This document shows positions 8,434-17,062 of a DNA stretch of 64,000 nucleotides, piece by piece (within the stretch, counting starts at the first letter, position 1; each line of letters begins with the position of its first letter). The notes below the pieces were generated by a model, which saw nothing but the letters and a program-made list of their open reading frames with translations, searched no databases and was not told where the DNA came from. Both the position numbers and the translations under genes were made by a program. The stretch is taken from assembly GCA_020634515.1 (NCBI GenBank), contig JACKBL010000004.1, positions 1 through 64,000 of the forward strand, written 5' to 3'. The DNA comes from Ardenticatenales bacterium. GTDB lineage: Bacteria; Chloroflexota; Anaerolineae; Promineifilales; Promineifilaceae.

Positions 8434-10455
8434 ATGTCATTACTGCAATTGGAATTAAATCGTCTCAATGCCCAGTTTGACCGGCAATGGCTGGCCTGGC
8501 AAAACAAAAACGGCATTGCACCCACCTACACAACTGAAACGAGCGAGCGAGTACGCAGCGACAATCTCTGGAATTTCTTTCCTCTGAATCTGTATGAGTA
8601 CTTCGCCGATGTCTCCTTTCACACGGCCCGTCAAATCGCCCTGGCAGCGCGCGCGACGGGTATGTACGGCTTTGTGCGGCAACAACAAAAGTGGGGACCG
8701 TGGTCTACCGAGCAAGTCCACGCGGGGGCTGCCTGGCTAGAAGCATTTGCCCGCGCGCAACTGCTCCCGTTCATTGATGCCGCGGCGCCATTTTGGTCGC
8801 AATTCGACGCCAGTCTTGTCGAATGCCGGCATGGATTTGAACAAGAACGGGAGTGGCTGCAACTACCCGCCGCCGCTTATCCCCTGCCGGCACTAAACCA
8901 TATCATTGCCGGCAAAACAGCGCCGGCGCGCATCATCACCACCGCTTTTGCCACCGTGGCCGCCCGGCCAGACGTGGGCGAGGCCGTGCGCCACTCACAG
9001 CGCCATCTGTACATTGGCATTTCCCTCTTCCAGAGCGTGCTGAACTGGAAAGAAGATTACCGCCACGGCGTTTTCTCCTATCCCCTCATCAATCTGCTGA
9101 CGGAAACCCCCCAACTGGCCGCGACGGATCCCGCCGCAAGAGAAGCGCTACTAACGTCGGTAGGACGCCATTTCTACTATACCGGACGCGCCGGGCAAAC
9201 GTTAGAAGAAGCGTCCGCCCATATTTACCGCGCCATGGCCGCCGTCAGCGACCTCTCCCCCACCCTCTGGGGCGCGCTACTGACCCGGTTTTTGGAGCAA
9301 AGCGAATCGCTGCGTAGAGACATCGCCGAAATAGTGATGAAGGGACGCCGTGCGGCAGCCGCCAGCCATCCGCACACAGCAAGCCCCGAAAAAAACACCG
9401 CTCCCGCCGAGGACAAGGCCTTGCACCACGCCATAACCAACGCCGCCGCATACCTGGCGCAGAACCAGGCCGGCGATGGTCGCTGGGGTGACTTCATGCT
9501 TCTGGCCGAACAAAGCACGTTCTGGGTCACGGGCTACGTCGGTTGGACTCTGAGCCAGTTAGACAAACCCGTGGGGCGCTTGCCGCAGGCCGCCCACTGG
9601 CTCATTCAAAACCAGTTTGACGGAGGCGGTTGGGGATACAATCGCAACTGGCCGTTAGATGCGGACTCCATCGCTAACGTTCTGCTGTTCCTTTCCACCC
9701 AGGCGGATATGGCGCCAGATGTCTGGCAGCCCGCTTTACACGTCTTACTGGCCCATCAAAGCGATGATGGCGGGTTCAGCACCATCATTGATGCCGAGGC
9801 CTGGCTGGTACGCTTTCGGGCGCAGATGGAGGAACTGTCGGGTTGGACCCATTCCCACGCCTGCGTGACGGGCGTCATCGGTCTGCTGCTGGCCTCGTTG
9901 TCCGCAAGGCACGCTGGGGATGCGATCCGACCCCATGCGGAGCGGGTATTGACCTATCTACGCCGCCAACAACATGCGGACGGATTCTGGCACGCTTACT
10001 GGTGGTCGGGGCGACTGTATGCCACCTGTCGCGCGCTGCAAACAATGAAGGCCATGGGTGATCCGCGAGATGAACAGGCGCTGGCCCGCGCCGCGGCCTG
10101 GCTGGCACGCTCCCAATGCGCTGACGGAAGTTGGGGCGCAAACGGCAAGCAGACGGGCGCGCCATTCCATACGGCTTTCGCGGCACAAGCATTAGCCGTG
10201 AGCGCCCAAACAAAGGAAGAAGAAGCCGCGTTGAATGCCGGCATTCATTATCTCATCAACCACCAAAGACCCGACGGCAGTTGGTCCGTCCTGCCCGTCT
10301 TGCGCGTCCCTGCCCCCAACGTGCGCCGACCCTGGCAACAAGAACATTGGACCGAGTCCACCATTGGGCTAAACGTCATCGTGCCTGACTGGCGGCGGCT
10401 CTTCACCACGGCTACGGCCCTACAAGCCTTGCTGGCCTTGCGGCGGCGTCGCTGA
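8434..10455 (+). CDS. Isoprenoid-fold domain fused to squalene-cyclase-like repeats
   Basis: 673 aa. Residues 1 to about 310 align in pattern with the upstream protein (AGKTAPAR, then HGVFSYPL), but the second Asp motif is replaced by FQSVLNWKED (from residue 199), so this half is probably catalytically dead. After an Ala/Pro/His linker, residues 335-673 contain prenyltransferase/squalene-cyclase repeats (NQAGDGRWG, NQFDGGGWGYN, HQSDDGGFS, QHADGFWH, SQCADGSWG, HQRPDGSWS). Asp409-Ala-Asp411-Ser412 in PLDADSIAN sits where class II terpene cyclases carry DxDD or DxDS. I chose the ATG at 8434 because it follows the upstream stop and gives full-length homology. Together the two proteins resemble a split bifunctional terpene synthase. 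A peptide-prenyl or terpenoid tailoring role is inferred. Confidence 0.72.
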   Translation: MSLLQLELNRLNAQFDRQWLAWQNKNGIAPTYTTETSERVRSDNLWNFFPLNLYEYFADVSFHTARQIALAARATGMYGFVRQQQKWGPWSTEQVHAGAAWLEAFARAQLLPFIDAAAPFWSQFDASLVECRHGFEQEREWLQLPAAAYPLPALNHIIAGKTAPARIITTAFATVAARPDVGEAVRHSQRHLYIGISLFQSVLNWKEDYRHGVFSYPLINLLTETPQLAATDPAAREALLTSVGRHFYYTGRAGQTLEEASAHIYRAMAAVSDLSPTLWGALLTRFLEQSESLRRDIAEIVMKGRRAAAASHPHTASPEKNTAPAEDKALHHAITNAAAYLAQNQAGDGRWGDFMLLAEQSTFWVTGYVGWTLSQLDKPVGRLPQAAHWLIQNQFDGGGWGYNRNWPLDADSIANVLLFLSTQADMAPDVWQPALHVLLAHQSDDGGFSTIIDAEAWLVRFRAQMEELSGWTHSHACVTGVIGLLLASLSARHAGDAIRPHAERVLTYLRRQQHADGFWHAYWWSGRLYATCRALQTMKAMGDPRDEQALARAAAWLARSQCADGSWGANGKQTGAPFHTAFAAQALAVSAQTKEEEAALNAGIHYLINHQRPDGSWSVLPVLRVPAPNVRRPWQQEHWTESTIGLNVIVPDWRRLFTTATALQALLALRRRR

Positions 10456-10480
10456 ATCCTATCCACCACACCATTTCGTT

Positions 10481-13171
10481 ATGAACAAATTTTCCTTCTT
10501 TCTCCGCTACACCGCCGCGCAACTCACCCGCAACCGACGGCGCACGCTCTTTGTCCTCTTCTGCATTGCCGCCGGAGTCGCCGCCGTCGTCTCCCTGCGC
10601 ACACTGGGCCTGATGATTGGCGACGCGCTCACCGGCAATCTACAAATCGCCAACCGCGGCGACATCGTCTTGCGCGTTCCCACGGGCAACAGCGAAACAG
10701 AGGTTGCAAACGAGACCCTGTTTCAAGAGAGCAACGTCCTCTTCCCCCGCACCTTCAGCGACCAGGGCATCGCCCGCGTCCAATCCTGGGCAGCGCAAAA
10801 CGGGGTAGAGGAGATCAGTCTGGCACTTCGCGCCAACCAGCGTCCTATTACCGTCAGCGCCACGGACAACACCGGCGAAGCCGCCTTACTCTTTCTGGTC
10901 GAACCGGACAAATACCCTTTCTATGACCAGATCGACATCCTGCAACCGTCTGGAGCCAGACTGACGCAACGCCTCGCTGACCCCGACAGCGTGATCATCA
11001 GCGAAAGCCTGGCGGAAAAACTCAACCTGGGCGTCGGCGATACGCTGCGCTTTCCCGGCGTCAGTGATCGCCTGCGCGTCACGGCCATCGTCAACAACGA
11101 CAGCGAAAGCAGCCTGCAAGACCTCAACACCCTCTTCTTCCCCTTTTTCTACTTGCCGTATGCGCCGGGAGCAGCCGCGCTGGGCATTAACGCCAACGTC
11201 ATCTACATGCGCACATCGCCAGAAGCAGACATTGACGCCCTCCAACGCTCATTGCGGCAGGCATTCCCCACTCTGGATATTGTGTCCACCGCCGACCTGG
11301 AAGCACAAAACAGTCGCGTCAGTGAGCAGATCAATCGGCTCATCACCACACTAGGTCTGGTGTCGCTCCTGATAGGCGGCATTGGCATCACCAACACCAT
11401 GAACGTTGTCGTACAGCGGCGCGCCGGCGAACTGGCCGTCCTGAAAACACTCGGCGTATCTGGTGGTCAGATTACGCTTCTATTCTTGATTGAGTCTTTG
11501 CTCCTGGGTGTGGTGGGCAGCCTGTTGGGGATTTTGTCAGGGTTGTGCCTGGTCTTTTTCCTGCGCGGGTTGGGAGAGCGCGTGGTGGCGCAAACATTAA
11601 CGTTCGCCATCTACCCGCAGGCGCTTCTCATGGGTCTCGCCCTGGGCGTGGTGGTCACCCTGGTGTTTGGGTTTCTCCCGATCATTTCCGCCAGCCGTAT
11701 CCGTCCCAACGCGGTTCTTTCCGCCCACGAGACGATTGTACCTCACGTGGGCAGGGGGTTGACGCTGTTGGTGATTGCCGGCATGACCTTTATCATTGGT
11801 CTGATCATCGGCGTTATTCTGGATGACCCGCTACAGGGCGTGTTGATTGCCTACGCCACCATGGCGGTTCTGGGCGTGCTCACCTGGTTACTGGGGGGCT
11901 TGCTCTGGCTTTTGGGGCGACTGCCGGCATTTGGCAGCATCCAACTCAAACTGGCGCAGCGTTTCTTGAGTACCCAACGAGGGCGCATGGCCAGCACCCT
12001 GCTGGCCATGATCATCGGCGTCTTCTCCCTCAGCCTCATTCTCCTCATGACCCAGGCAGTGATCAACGCCATCGAAGGGATTGCCGAAGAACAATTAGGC
12101 GGCAACATTTTGGCGCTGCCCAATAGCCTGGCCGTCAGCGAAGAACTGGCGCAAACCATCAACACGCTGCCACAGATAGAAGCCTGGCAACACGAAACCA
12201 TCTATACAGCCCATCTCGCGGCCATCAATGACAACCAGGACGTGGCCGACCTGCTTGCCACCGTAGCCGACCAGGCTGTTGCCGCGGAAGTGGGCACGGG
12301 CGCAGACGAACAGGCGCGCGCGGAAACGCTCTCCCAGTTGACGCAATTCGCGCAAGGCTTTTCCATCACCCTGCTGACGGAGGACCCCCAGAGCCTCGAC
12401 CTCATCAGCGGTGATGTCGATGTGTTCGCGCAACCGGATAGCGTACTGCTCTACAATTCGGAAGCTGTTCAGTGGCTTGACTTACAGCCCGGCGACACGT
12501 TGACGTTGCAGTTCGACGCCCAGCACAGCCAGACGGTGACGGTGCGCGGGATCGTTGCCCTGCCCAGCAATGGCGGCATCATCCAGATTCGCATTGGCGG
12601 CGCGCAGGCCGCCCTGGCGCCGGCATCCGCTATCCCTGCCGCGGTCCAACCCGCTCCCTCTCCTTTCGCCCTCACTGTGGCGCAGCCGGAAATAGCGCCA
12701 ACAGTGGCTCAGTTAGGAAACATCCCCGGTGTGTTTGTCTTGCAAACATCCCAATTTAACGCCTTTTTGTCCCGCCTGTTGGAACAATTGACGGCGCTGC
12801 CCTTGTTGATAGCCGTGCTGGCGTTGTTCAGCAGCAGCGTCATTATTGCAAACACGGTGTCGCTGGCGACACAAGAACGGCGGCGGCAGATTGGCATTAT
12901 GAAGGCGTTGGGGTTATCGACGCGGCAAGTGTTGATGCTCTTGTTATTGGAAAATGGATTGATTGGATTGTTAGGGGGCGTGCTGGGCACGGGCGCGGGC
13001 GTGGTTTTGGTATTGTTAACGGACCTGGTAGCGGACAATGCCGGCATTCTCCCCCTCCCCACCGTGCTTGGTCTCATCCTGCTCTCCCTGGTGCTGGCCT
13101 TGACCGCCACCCTGATCACGGCCTACGGCGCAGCCCGGACCTCACCCCTTGTCGTTTTACGGTACGAATAA
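10481..13171 (+). CDS. FtsX/MacB-type ABC transporter permease
   Basis: 896 aa. An N-terminal membrane segment (LFVLFCIAAGVAAVVSLRT) is followed by a large extracytoplasmic domain. The first FtsX module (about 285-400) contains IGGIGITNTMNVVVQRR and ELAVLKTLGVS. Central membrane segments and a second outer domain follow, and a second FtsX module lies at about 770-890 (SSSVIIANTVSLATQERR, IGIMKALGLS). The duplicated layout is that of long MacB-like/DUF214 permeases exporting peptides, lipoproteins or lipids. The gene starts 25 bases after the cyclase-like gene and its stop overlaps the ATPase start by one base, making it the likely exporter of the cluster product. The family is secure; the substrate is inferred. 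Confidence 0.9.
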   Translation: MNKFSFFLRYTAAQLTRNRRRTLFVLFCIAAGVAAVVSLRTLGLMIGDALTGNLQIANRGDIVLRVPTGNSETEVANETLFQESNVLFPRTFSDQGIARVQSWAAQNGVEEISLALRANQRPITVSATDNTGEAALLFLVEPDKYPFYDQIDILQPSGARLTQRLADPDSVIISESLAEKLNLGVGDTLRFPGVSDRLRVTAIVNNDSESSLQDLNTLFFPFFYLPYAPGAAALGINANVIYMRTSPEADIDALQRSLRQAFPTLDIVSTADLEAQNSRVSEQINRLITTLGLVSLLIGGIGITNTMNVVVQRRAGELAVLKTLGVSGGQITLLFLIESLLLGVVGSLLGILSGLCLVFFLRGLGERVVAQTLTFAIYPQALLMGLALGVVVTLVFGFLPIISASRIRPNAVLSAHETIVPHVGRGLTLLVIAGMTFIIGLIIGVILDDPLQGVLIAYATMAVLGVLTWLLGGLLWLLGRLPAFGSIQLKLAQRFLSTQRGRMASTLLAMIIGVFSLSLILLMTQAVINAIEGIAEEQLGGNILALPNSLAVSEELAQTINTLPQIEAWQHETIYTAHLAAINDNQDVADLLATVADQAVAAEVGTGADEQARAETLSQLTQFAQGFSITLLTEDPQSLDLISGDVDVFAQPDSVLLYNSEAVQWLDLQPGDTLTLQFDAQHSQTVTVRGIVALPSNGGIIQIRIGGAQAALAPASAIPAAVQPAPSPFALTVAQPEIAPTVAQLGNIPGVFVLQTSQFNAFLSRLLEQLTALPLLIAVLALFSSSVIIANTVSLATQERRRQIGIMKALGLSTRQVLMLLLLENGLIGLLGGVLGTGAGVVLVLLTDLVADNAGILPLPTVLGLILLSLVLALTATLITAYGAARTSPLVVLRYE

Positions 13172-13881
13172 TGATGGAAACACCCGTTATCACAGTTCAA
13201 AGTCTCAGCAAACAGTTCCGCACAGCCGCCCAAACGGTCTACGCTGTGCGTGATGTCACTTTCGCTATTCAACGAGGCGAATTTGTGGGCATCGTTGGCC
13301 CTTCTGGCAGTGGCAAAAGCACGCTGCTGGGGTTGTTGGGCGGATTAGACACCCCCTCGTCAGGCGCAGTCCAACTGGACGGGGTTGACATAAGTCACAT
13401 GCGCGAACGCGAGCTAACCCGAGTTCGTAATCAAAAAATAGGGTTTGTGTTTCAATTTTTCAATCTCATCCCCGCGCTCACCGCCCTGGAAAACGTGGCC
13501 CTGCCGCTACACTTTGCCCATACGCGACAGTTTCAGCCGGAAAAGCGGGCGCTGGAGTTGCTCAATCTGCTCGGCCTGCGGGATCGGGCGCACCACCGCC
13601 CCGCGGAATTATCAGGCGGACAACAGCAGCGCGTGGCAATTGCCAGAGCCATCGCCAACAACCCGCCGCTTATTCTGGCTGATGAGCCAACGGGGAACTT
13701 GAACGTGGAAGCCGGGCGGCTTGTTCTCGAGACGCTAAAGCAAATCCGCGAACAGTCGCAGACGACCATTGTCGTGGTGACACATGATTCCTACGTGGCG
13801 GAACAAGCAGACCGGGTACTCAATCTGATAGATGGTCGGTTGGTGGCGGCGGATGCGCTCACTCCAGACCATTCTGCTTGA
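13171..13881 (+). CDS. ABC transporter ATP-binding protein (MacB/LolD type)
   Basis: 236 aa with all nucleotide-binding motifs: Walker A GPSGSGKS, Q-loop FVFQFFNL, signature LSGGQQQR, Walker B LILADEPTGN and the switch His in VVVTHDS. It closely follows the LolD/MacB pattern and must energise the preceding permease, with which it shares one base (TAATG). It ends the plus-strand cluster. Its last 23 bases overlap the convergent DedA gene on the other strand, so the two transcripts collide there. Confidence 0.95.
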   Translation: MMETPVITVQSLSKQFRTAAQTVYAVRDVTFAIQRGEFVGIVGPSGSGKSTLLGLLGGLDTPSSGAVQLDGVDISHMRERELTRVRNQKIGFVFQFFNLIPALTALENVALPLHFAHTRQFQPEKRALELLNLLGLRDRAHHRPAELSGGQQQRVAIARAIANNPPLILADEPTGNLNVEAGRLVLETLKQIREQSQTTIVVVTHDSYVAEQADRVLNLIDGRLVAADALTPDHSA

Positions 13882-14494
13882 AAAAGCGACGCACCAGCCA
13901 GACGGAGGCCAGCATGAGGATGATGGTCAGAACGAGACCAAAGAGACGCAGGTTTTGGCCTGCTCTGGTCACGTAGGTGCCGGCAAAATACCCGAACAAC
14001 AACAAACTCCCCGTCCATAACGTCTCCCCCAGGAACGCAATCGGAAACCAACGTTTCCAGGGCACGCGCGCCAGCCCCACGGCAATCAGCGTGGGCACGA
14101 CAAAGCCCGCGGATAGTTTGGCGACCAACACCAGCTTGGTTGCGCTCCGGCTCATCCCCTCCTTTAAGACCTCAATGCGCCGCCGCGCCAAAGGGCGTTT
14201 GGCGGGAGCCGTCAGGCGCAAAAACCAACTGAGCTTGCCGGCACGCCCCACCAGATACCACACCATATCCGCCGACAGATTCCCCAGGGCCGCCGCCAGA
14301 AACACCAACGGCAGCCGTAGCAACCCCGCCGCCGCCGCCGCCGCGCCCAGCAGCGTCATCAGTGGTCCCTCGATAATCACCAACAACGCCAGCACAAAAT
14401 AGGTCCAATGCCCCAGTTCCGGCAGTTGGCCTTGCTGCAAGCTCGTCCACAGCGCGCGCATCATCTCCAGCAGCGTTTCAAAAGTGGCAATCAT
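13859..14494 (-). CDS. DedA/VTT-family membrane protein
   Basis: 211 aa with several hydrophobic segments. It shows the DedA-family pattern: IIEGPLMTLLGAA near the N-terminus, ALGNLSADMVWYLVGR, and a re-entrant GFVVPTLIAVGLARVPWKRW followed by FLGETLWTGSLLLFGYFAG. DedA proteins act in undecaprenyl-phosphate or phospholipid flipping. It is the third gene of a minus-strand set whose first two members make and acylate phospholipid, with only three bases between genes, so a lipid-transport role fits. Its 3' end overlaps the ABC ATPase gene. The family call is good; the lipid carried is unknown. Confidence 0.85.
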   Translation of the reverse strand: MIATFETLLEMMRALWTSLQQGQLPELGHWTYFVLALLVIIEGPLMTLLGAAAAAAGLLRLPLVFLAAALGNLSADMVWYLVGRAGKLSWFLRLTAPAKRPLARRRIEVLKEGMSRSATKLVLVAKLSAGFVVPTLIAVGLARVPWKRWFPIAFLGETLWTGSLLLFGYFAGTYVTRAGQNLRLFGLVLTIILMLASVWLVRRFFKQNGLE

Positions 14495-14497
14495 GCT

Positions 14498-15397
14498 TCA
14501 TGCCTCATCCGCTTCACCAGGCCAGAACGGGTGGAACATCAACCATTGGTCGGGATATTGTCGCACGAATCCCTCCAACGCCTGCGCCAGACGCAGGGCA
14601 TTTACCGAAATTGCCTCCTGTCTGTCTTTGCTGGCAACAATGTCGATAGGCTGCATTTGCAGCACCTGCCCCCGCCCCGGCGACTCATAGCAGCTTCCCA
14701 GAATCACATCTGCGCCCGTCATCAAGGCAAGACGCACGGGGCCAATGGCAAAATAGGCGGGCGCATCAAAAAAGGGCACCAGGTGACGATCATCGGGCAC
14801 GGGGCGGTCCAGGGCAGTCATGACGACACCCCCCGCCTTGAGCCGCCGGATAGCCTGCCGCAACGACTGCGGCGTGATCGGCGTCAATTCCAGCCCCCAC
14901 CTGGCCCGGATGCGGTTCAAAATCTCAAAGCCGCCGGTGGGGTTTGCCAGAGACAGCCCCTGAATGGGAACGCGATAGGTACTGAGGGCAAGCAGGCCCA
15001 GGTTGAAGTTGCCCGTGTGCGTGCCCAGAAGGAGGGTGCCCCGACCGCGCGCCATGTTGTCGCGGACCATGCGCACGATGTCGGGAGAAACCTCGACTTC
15101 TCGCGCTAACTGTGTCGCGTCGTATTCGATGGCGTGGAAGAATTCGTAGTTGTAGCGGGCGGCGTAGGCGAAAACGGCGCGGGTGGTGTCTGCCAGTTGG
15201 CGCGGGTCCACCTCATGCCCTAACACATGGCGCAGATTGGCCTGGACGGTATGGTAGATGGTGGGACGAATGCCGGCAATTATCCCCGCTGCCATATTCG
15301 CCAAAGCATGACCCATCCCCGGCGACATTGCCTGCGCCAGGCGAATCCCGCTTTGCGTGACCACTTTGTTGTTCAGCACATCTTCCAGCCGCATCAT
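14498..15397 (-). CDS. LpxL/PatA-type lipid acyltransferase
   Basis: 299 aa. It contains the acyltransferase catalytic block GTHTGNFNLG (His within H-x-x-N-F), then an ALDRPVPDD segment and the terminal QWLMFHPFWPG that matches the LpxL/HtrB and phosphatidylinositol-mannoside acyltransferase family. I start it at 15397 (MMRLEDVL), one base after the TAG of the preceding gene; a longer frame to 15457 would overlap that gene heavily. The neighbours are a CDP-alcohol phosphatidyltransferase upstream and DedA downstream, so it probably acylates a lipid made by the upstream enzyme, as in actinobacterial PIM synthesis. The exact acceptor is inferred. Confidence 0.82.
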   Translation of the reverse strand: MMRLEDVLNNKVVTQSGIRLAQAMSPGMGHALANMAAGIIAGIRPTIYHTVQANLRHVLGHEVDPRQLADTTRAVFAYAARYNYEFFHAIEYDATQLAREVEVSPDIVRMVRDNMARGRGTLLLGTHTGNFNLGLLALSTYRVPIQGLSLANPTGGFEILNRIRARWGLELTPITPQSLRQAIRRLKAGGVVMTALDRPVPDDRHLVPFFDAPAYFAIGPVRLALMTGADVILGSCYESPGRGQVLQMQPIDIVASKDRQEAISVNALRLAQALEGFVRQYPDQWLMFHPFWPGEADEA

Positions 15398-15398
15398 T

Positions 15399-16049
15399 CT
15401 AATCCTGTTCCAGCGACCGGAAAAAGGAGGGGGATTCCAGCAGCACAGGCAGGCCACGCGCCAGGCAAATCACCACCGCCAGCCAACTGACAACTTGCGC
15501 GACCTGGTAAACACCCGTCCAGGCCAGATTGTTGGCCTGCAAGGCCAGTGTCAGCGCCAGAGTGACAAAGGCGACGATCTTCACGATGGCGTAACCGGTG
15601 CGCATGGGGGGCGAGGCAACCAGCCATTTGCCCAACGTGGTGCGCATCATCTGGTGCGCGGAGATGCCGTGCTGCAAGGCTACGGCGCGAATGGAATCGG
15701 TCAACATGCCGCGAATAATCACCACGAGAGGAATCGCAACGGGAATCAACCGCAAATGCGCATACACGACCCAGAGGACAATTTCCACGGCACGGTCGGT
15801 GGCGATATCCAGGGCGCTTCCGAGCAGCGTTGTTTCGTGCCGCCGCCGCGCTACCACGCCATCCAGCGTGTCCATAAGGATGAGTAAGATAATCAGCCCA
15901 ACAGCCGCGTTTTTGCCGGCACGACTCTCCTGATATAACAACCAGACGATGAAGACGAGGAGGGGATAGCGGAGTATGGTGATGGTGTTTGCCGTATTGA
16001 TATGGCTACTCCGCCCTTGCTTGTATCTGATGCTATCTTCACCGGCCAT
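15399..16049 (-). CDS. CDP-alcohol phosphatidyltransferase
   Basis: 216 aa integral membrane enzyme with a complete signature DG-x2-AR-x8-G-x3-D-x3-D (DGVVARRRHETTLLGSALD followed by IATD). This family transfers a phosphatidyl group from CDP-diacylglycerol to an alcohol such as glycerol phosphate or inositol phosphate; the sequence alone does not decide which. Start at 16049 is chosen because AAAGGAGAG lies just upstream, whereas the frame to 16124 adds residues without a site. It is the first gene of a tight minus-strand operon with an acyltransferase and a DedA protein. Confidence 0.9.
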   Translation of the reverse strand: MAGEDSIRYKQGRSSHINTANTITILRYPLLVFIVWLLYQESRAGKNAAVGLIILLILMDTLDGVVARRRHETTLLGSALDIATDRAVEIVLWVVYAHLRLIPVAIPLVVIIRGMLTDSIRAVALQHGISAHQMMRTTLGKWLVASPPMRTGYAIVKIVAFVTLALTLALQANNLAWTGVYQVAQVVSWLAVVICLARGLPVLLESPSFFRSLEQD

Positions 16050-16432
16050 GCTACTCTCCTTTAGGGCGGTTATACGGTAAGAGGGGAGGAAGAACACGCC
16101 ATTCCTGGTTGTGCATGCCGGCATTTGCCCTCATGCACCATACAAAAGGCCAGGCGCATTGTAATTCGAGATAGGGCACAAAGCAAAATCCGTCTCGGAA
16201 GGCGCGCGTTCCGCCAATCAATACGACGAGAAAGCAAAAAAGGCGCGGCTCCACCCGCCCCTTTCCGCACGGGAAAAGAGACTCTCCCCGAGGCCCACCA
16301 TATTCATGAGAAGGGCGCAATCCGTCAAATGACCGGGCATTGATAGACGCGCTGGAAGGGTTGTTGTTCGCTACAAAGCCGGAAGTGCGACGCGCAAGCA
16401 CGTCGCACCCGTGCCCTGCCGCGCCAGCATCG
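16050..16432. other. Intergenic region with degenerate dispersed repeat
   Basis: 383 bases without a supported gene between the phospholipid operon and the CBS gene, both on the minus strand. It holds the 5' leader of the phosphatidyltransferase gene and, at 16311-16378, the weakest copy of the dispersed hairpin repeat. Nothing else is recognisable. Confidence 0.5.
16311..16378 (-). repeat. Dispersed hairpin repeat, degenerate copy D
   Basis: AAGGGCGCAATCCGTCA followed by GACGCGCTGGAAGGGTTGTT matches the outer and central parts of copies A-C (positions 6071, 30121, 39615) but has lost the second arm. The orientation is as in copy A. Confidence 0.45.
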
Positions 16433-16867
16433 TCAGTTCAGGCTCATCGCCACGGGACGTGTCTGGGCAATGATGTAGTTGAGAAAGTCAGTAACCGTGA
16501 TGATGCCCACGAGCCTGTTGTGGCGCATAACGGGCAGCGCGCCGAATTTGTGCATATTTAGCATTTCGGCAACTTCGTAGATGGGCGTGTCCGCATCTAC
16601 GGTCAGGGGATTGGGCGTCATGCACTCCGCGGCGGTGACGTTTTCCAACAGGGAAAGCTGCTTGCTCAATTCCACGTTGAGGACGCTGGAGTTCATCGCC
16701 AGGCGGATGTCGCGGTCCGTGATAATGCCCAAAAGTATGCCGGCGCGGTCAACAACGGGAACCTGGCGATACCCTTCGTTGTTCATCAGGGCCAGGATTT
16801 CCATCAAGGTCGTATCCGGCATAACGGTCTGCGGGTCTGGAGTCATTAAATCGACGAGCCTCATCAT
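16433..16867 (-). CDS. Tandem CBS-domain protein
   Basis: 144 aa made of two CBS modules: residues 1-60 (LMTPDPQTVMPDTTLMEIL, then GIITDRDIRLA) and 80-140 (CMTPNPLTVDADTPIYEVA, then VGIITVTDFLNYII). Such small stand-alone pairs bind adenine nucleotides or S-adenosylmethionine and act as energy or ligand sensors for partner proteins. No partner is adjacent, and it appears to be a single-gene unit. The start could be the first or second of two adjacent ATGs. Family certain, ligand unknown. Confidence 0.92.
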   Translation of the reverse strand: MMRLVDLMTPDPQTVMPDTTLMEILALMNNEGYRQVPVVDRAGILLGIITDRDIRLAMNSSVLNVELSKQLSLLENVTAAECMTPNPLTVDADTPIYEVAEMLNMHKFGALPVMRHNRLVGIITVTDFLNYIIAQTRPVAMSLN

Positions 16868-17062
16868 CAGATTCTCCTTGTCTTGTTCGCCACGGGTTGA
16901 GGGAATGGACGGAGATGAGCGAGATGGTCGGATGTCCGTGGCTGATCCCTACGGGCTGTCATCCATAGGTCGTTTTCAATAGTGTAAAGGATGGAAAAAT
17001 GCCGGCACGATAGCGAATGTCACCTTCCCCACATGACGGGTATCACCACCGGGGAAGCGGGC

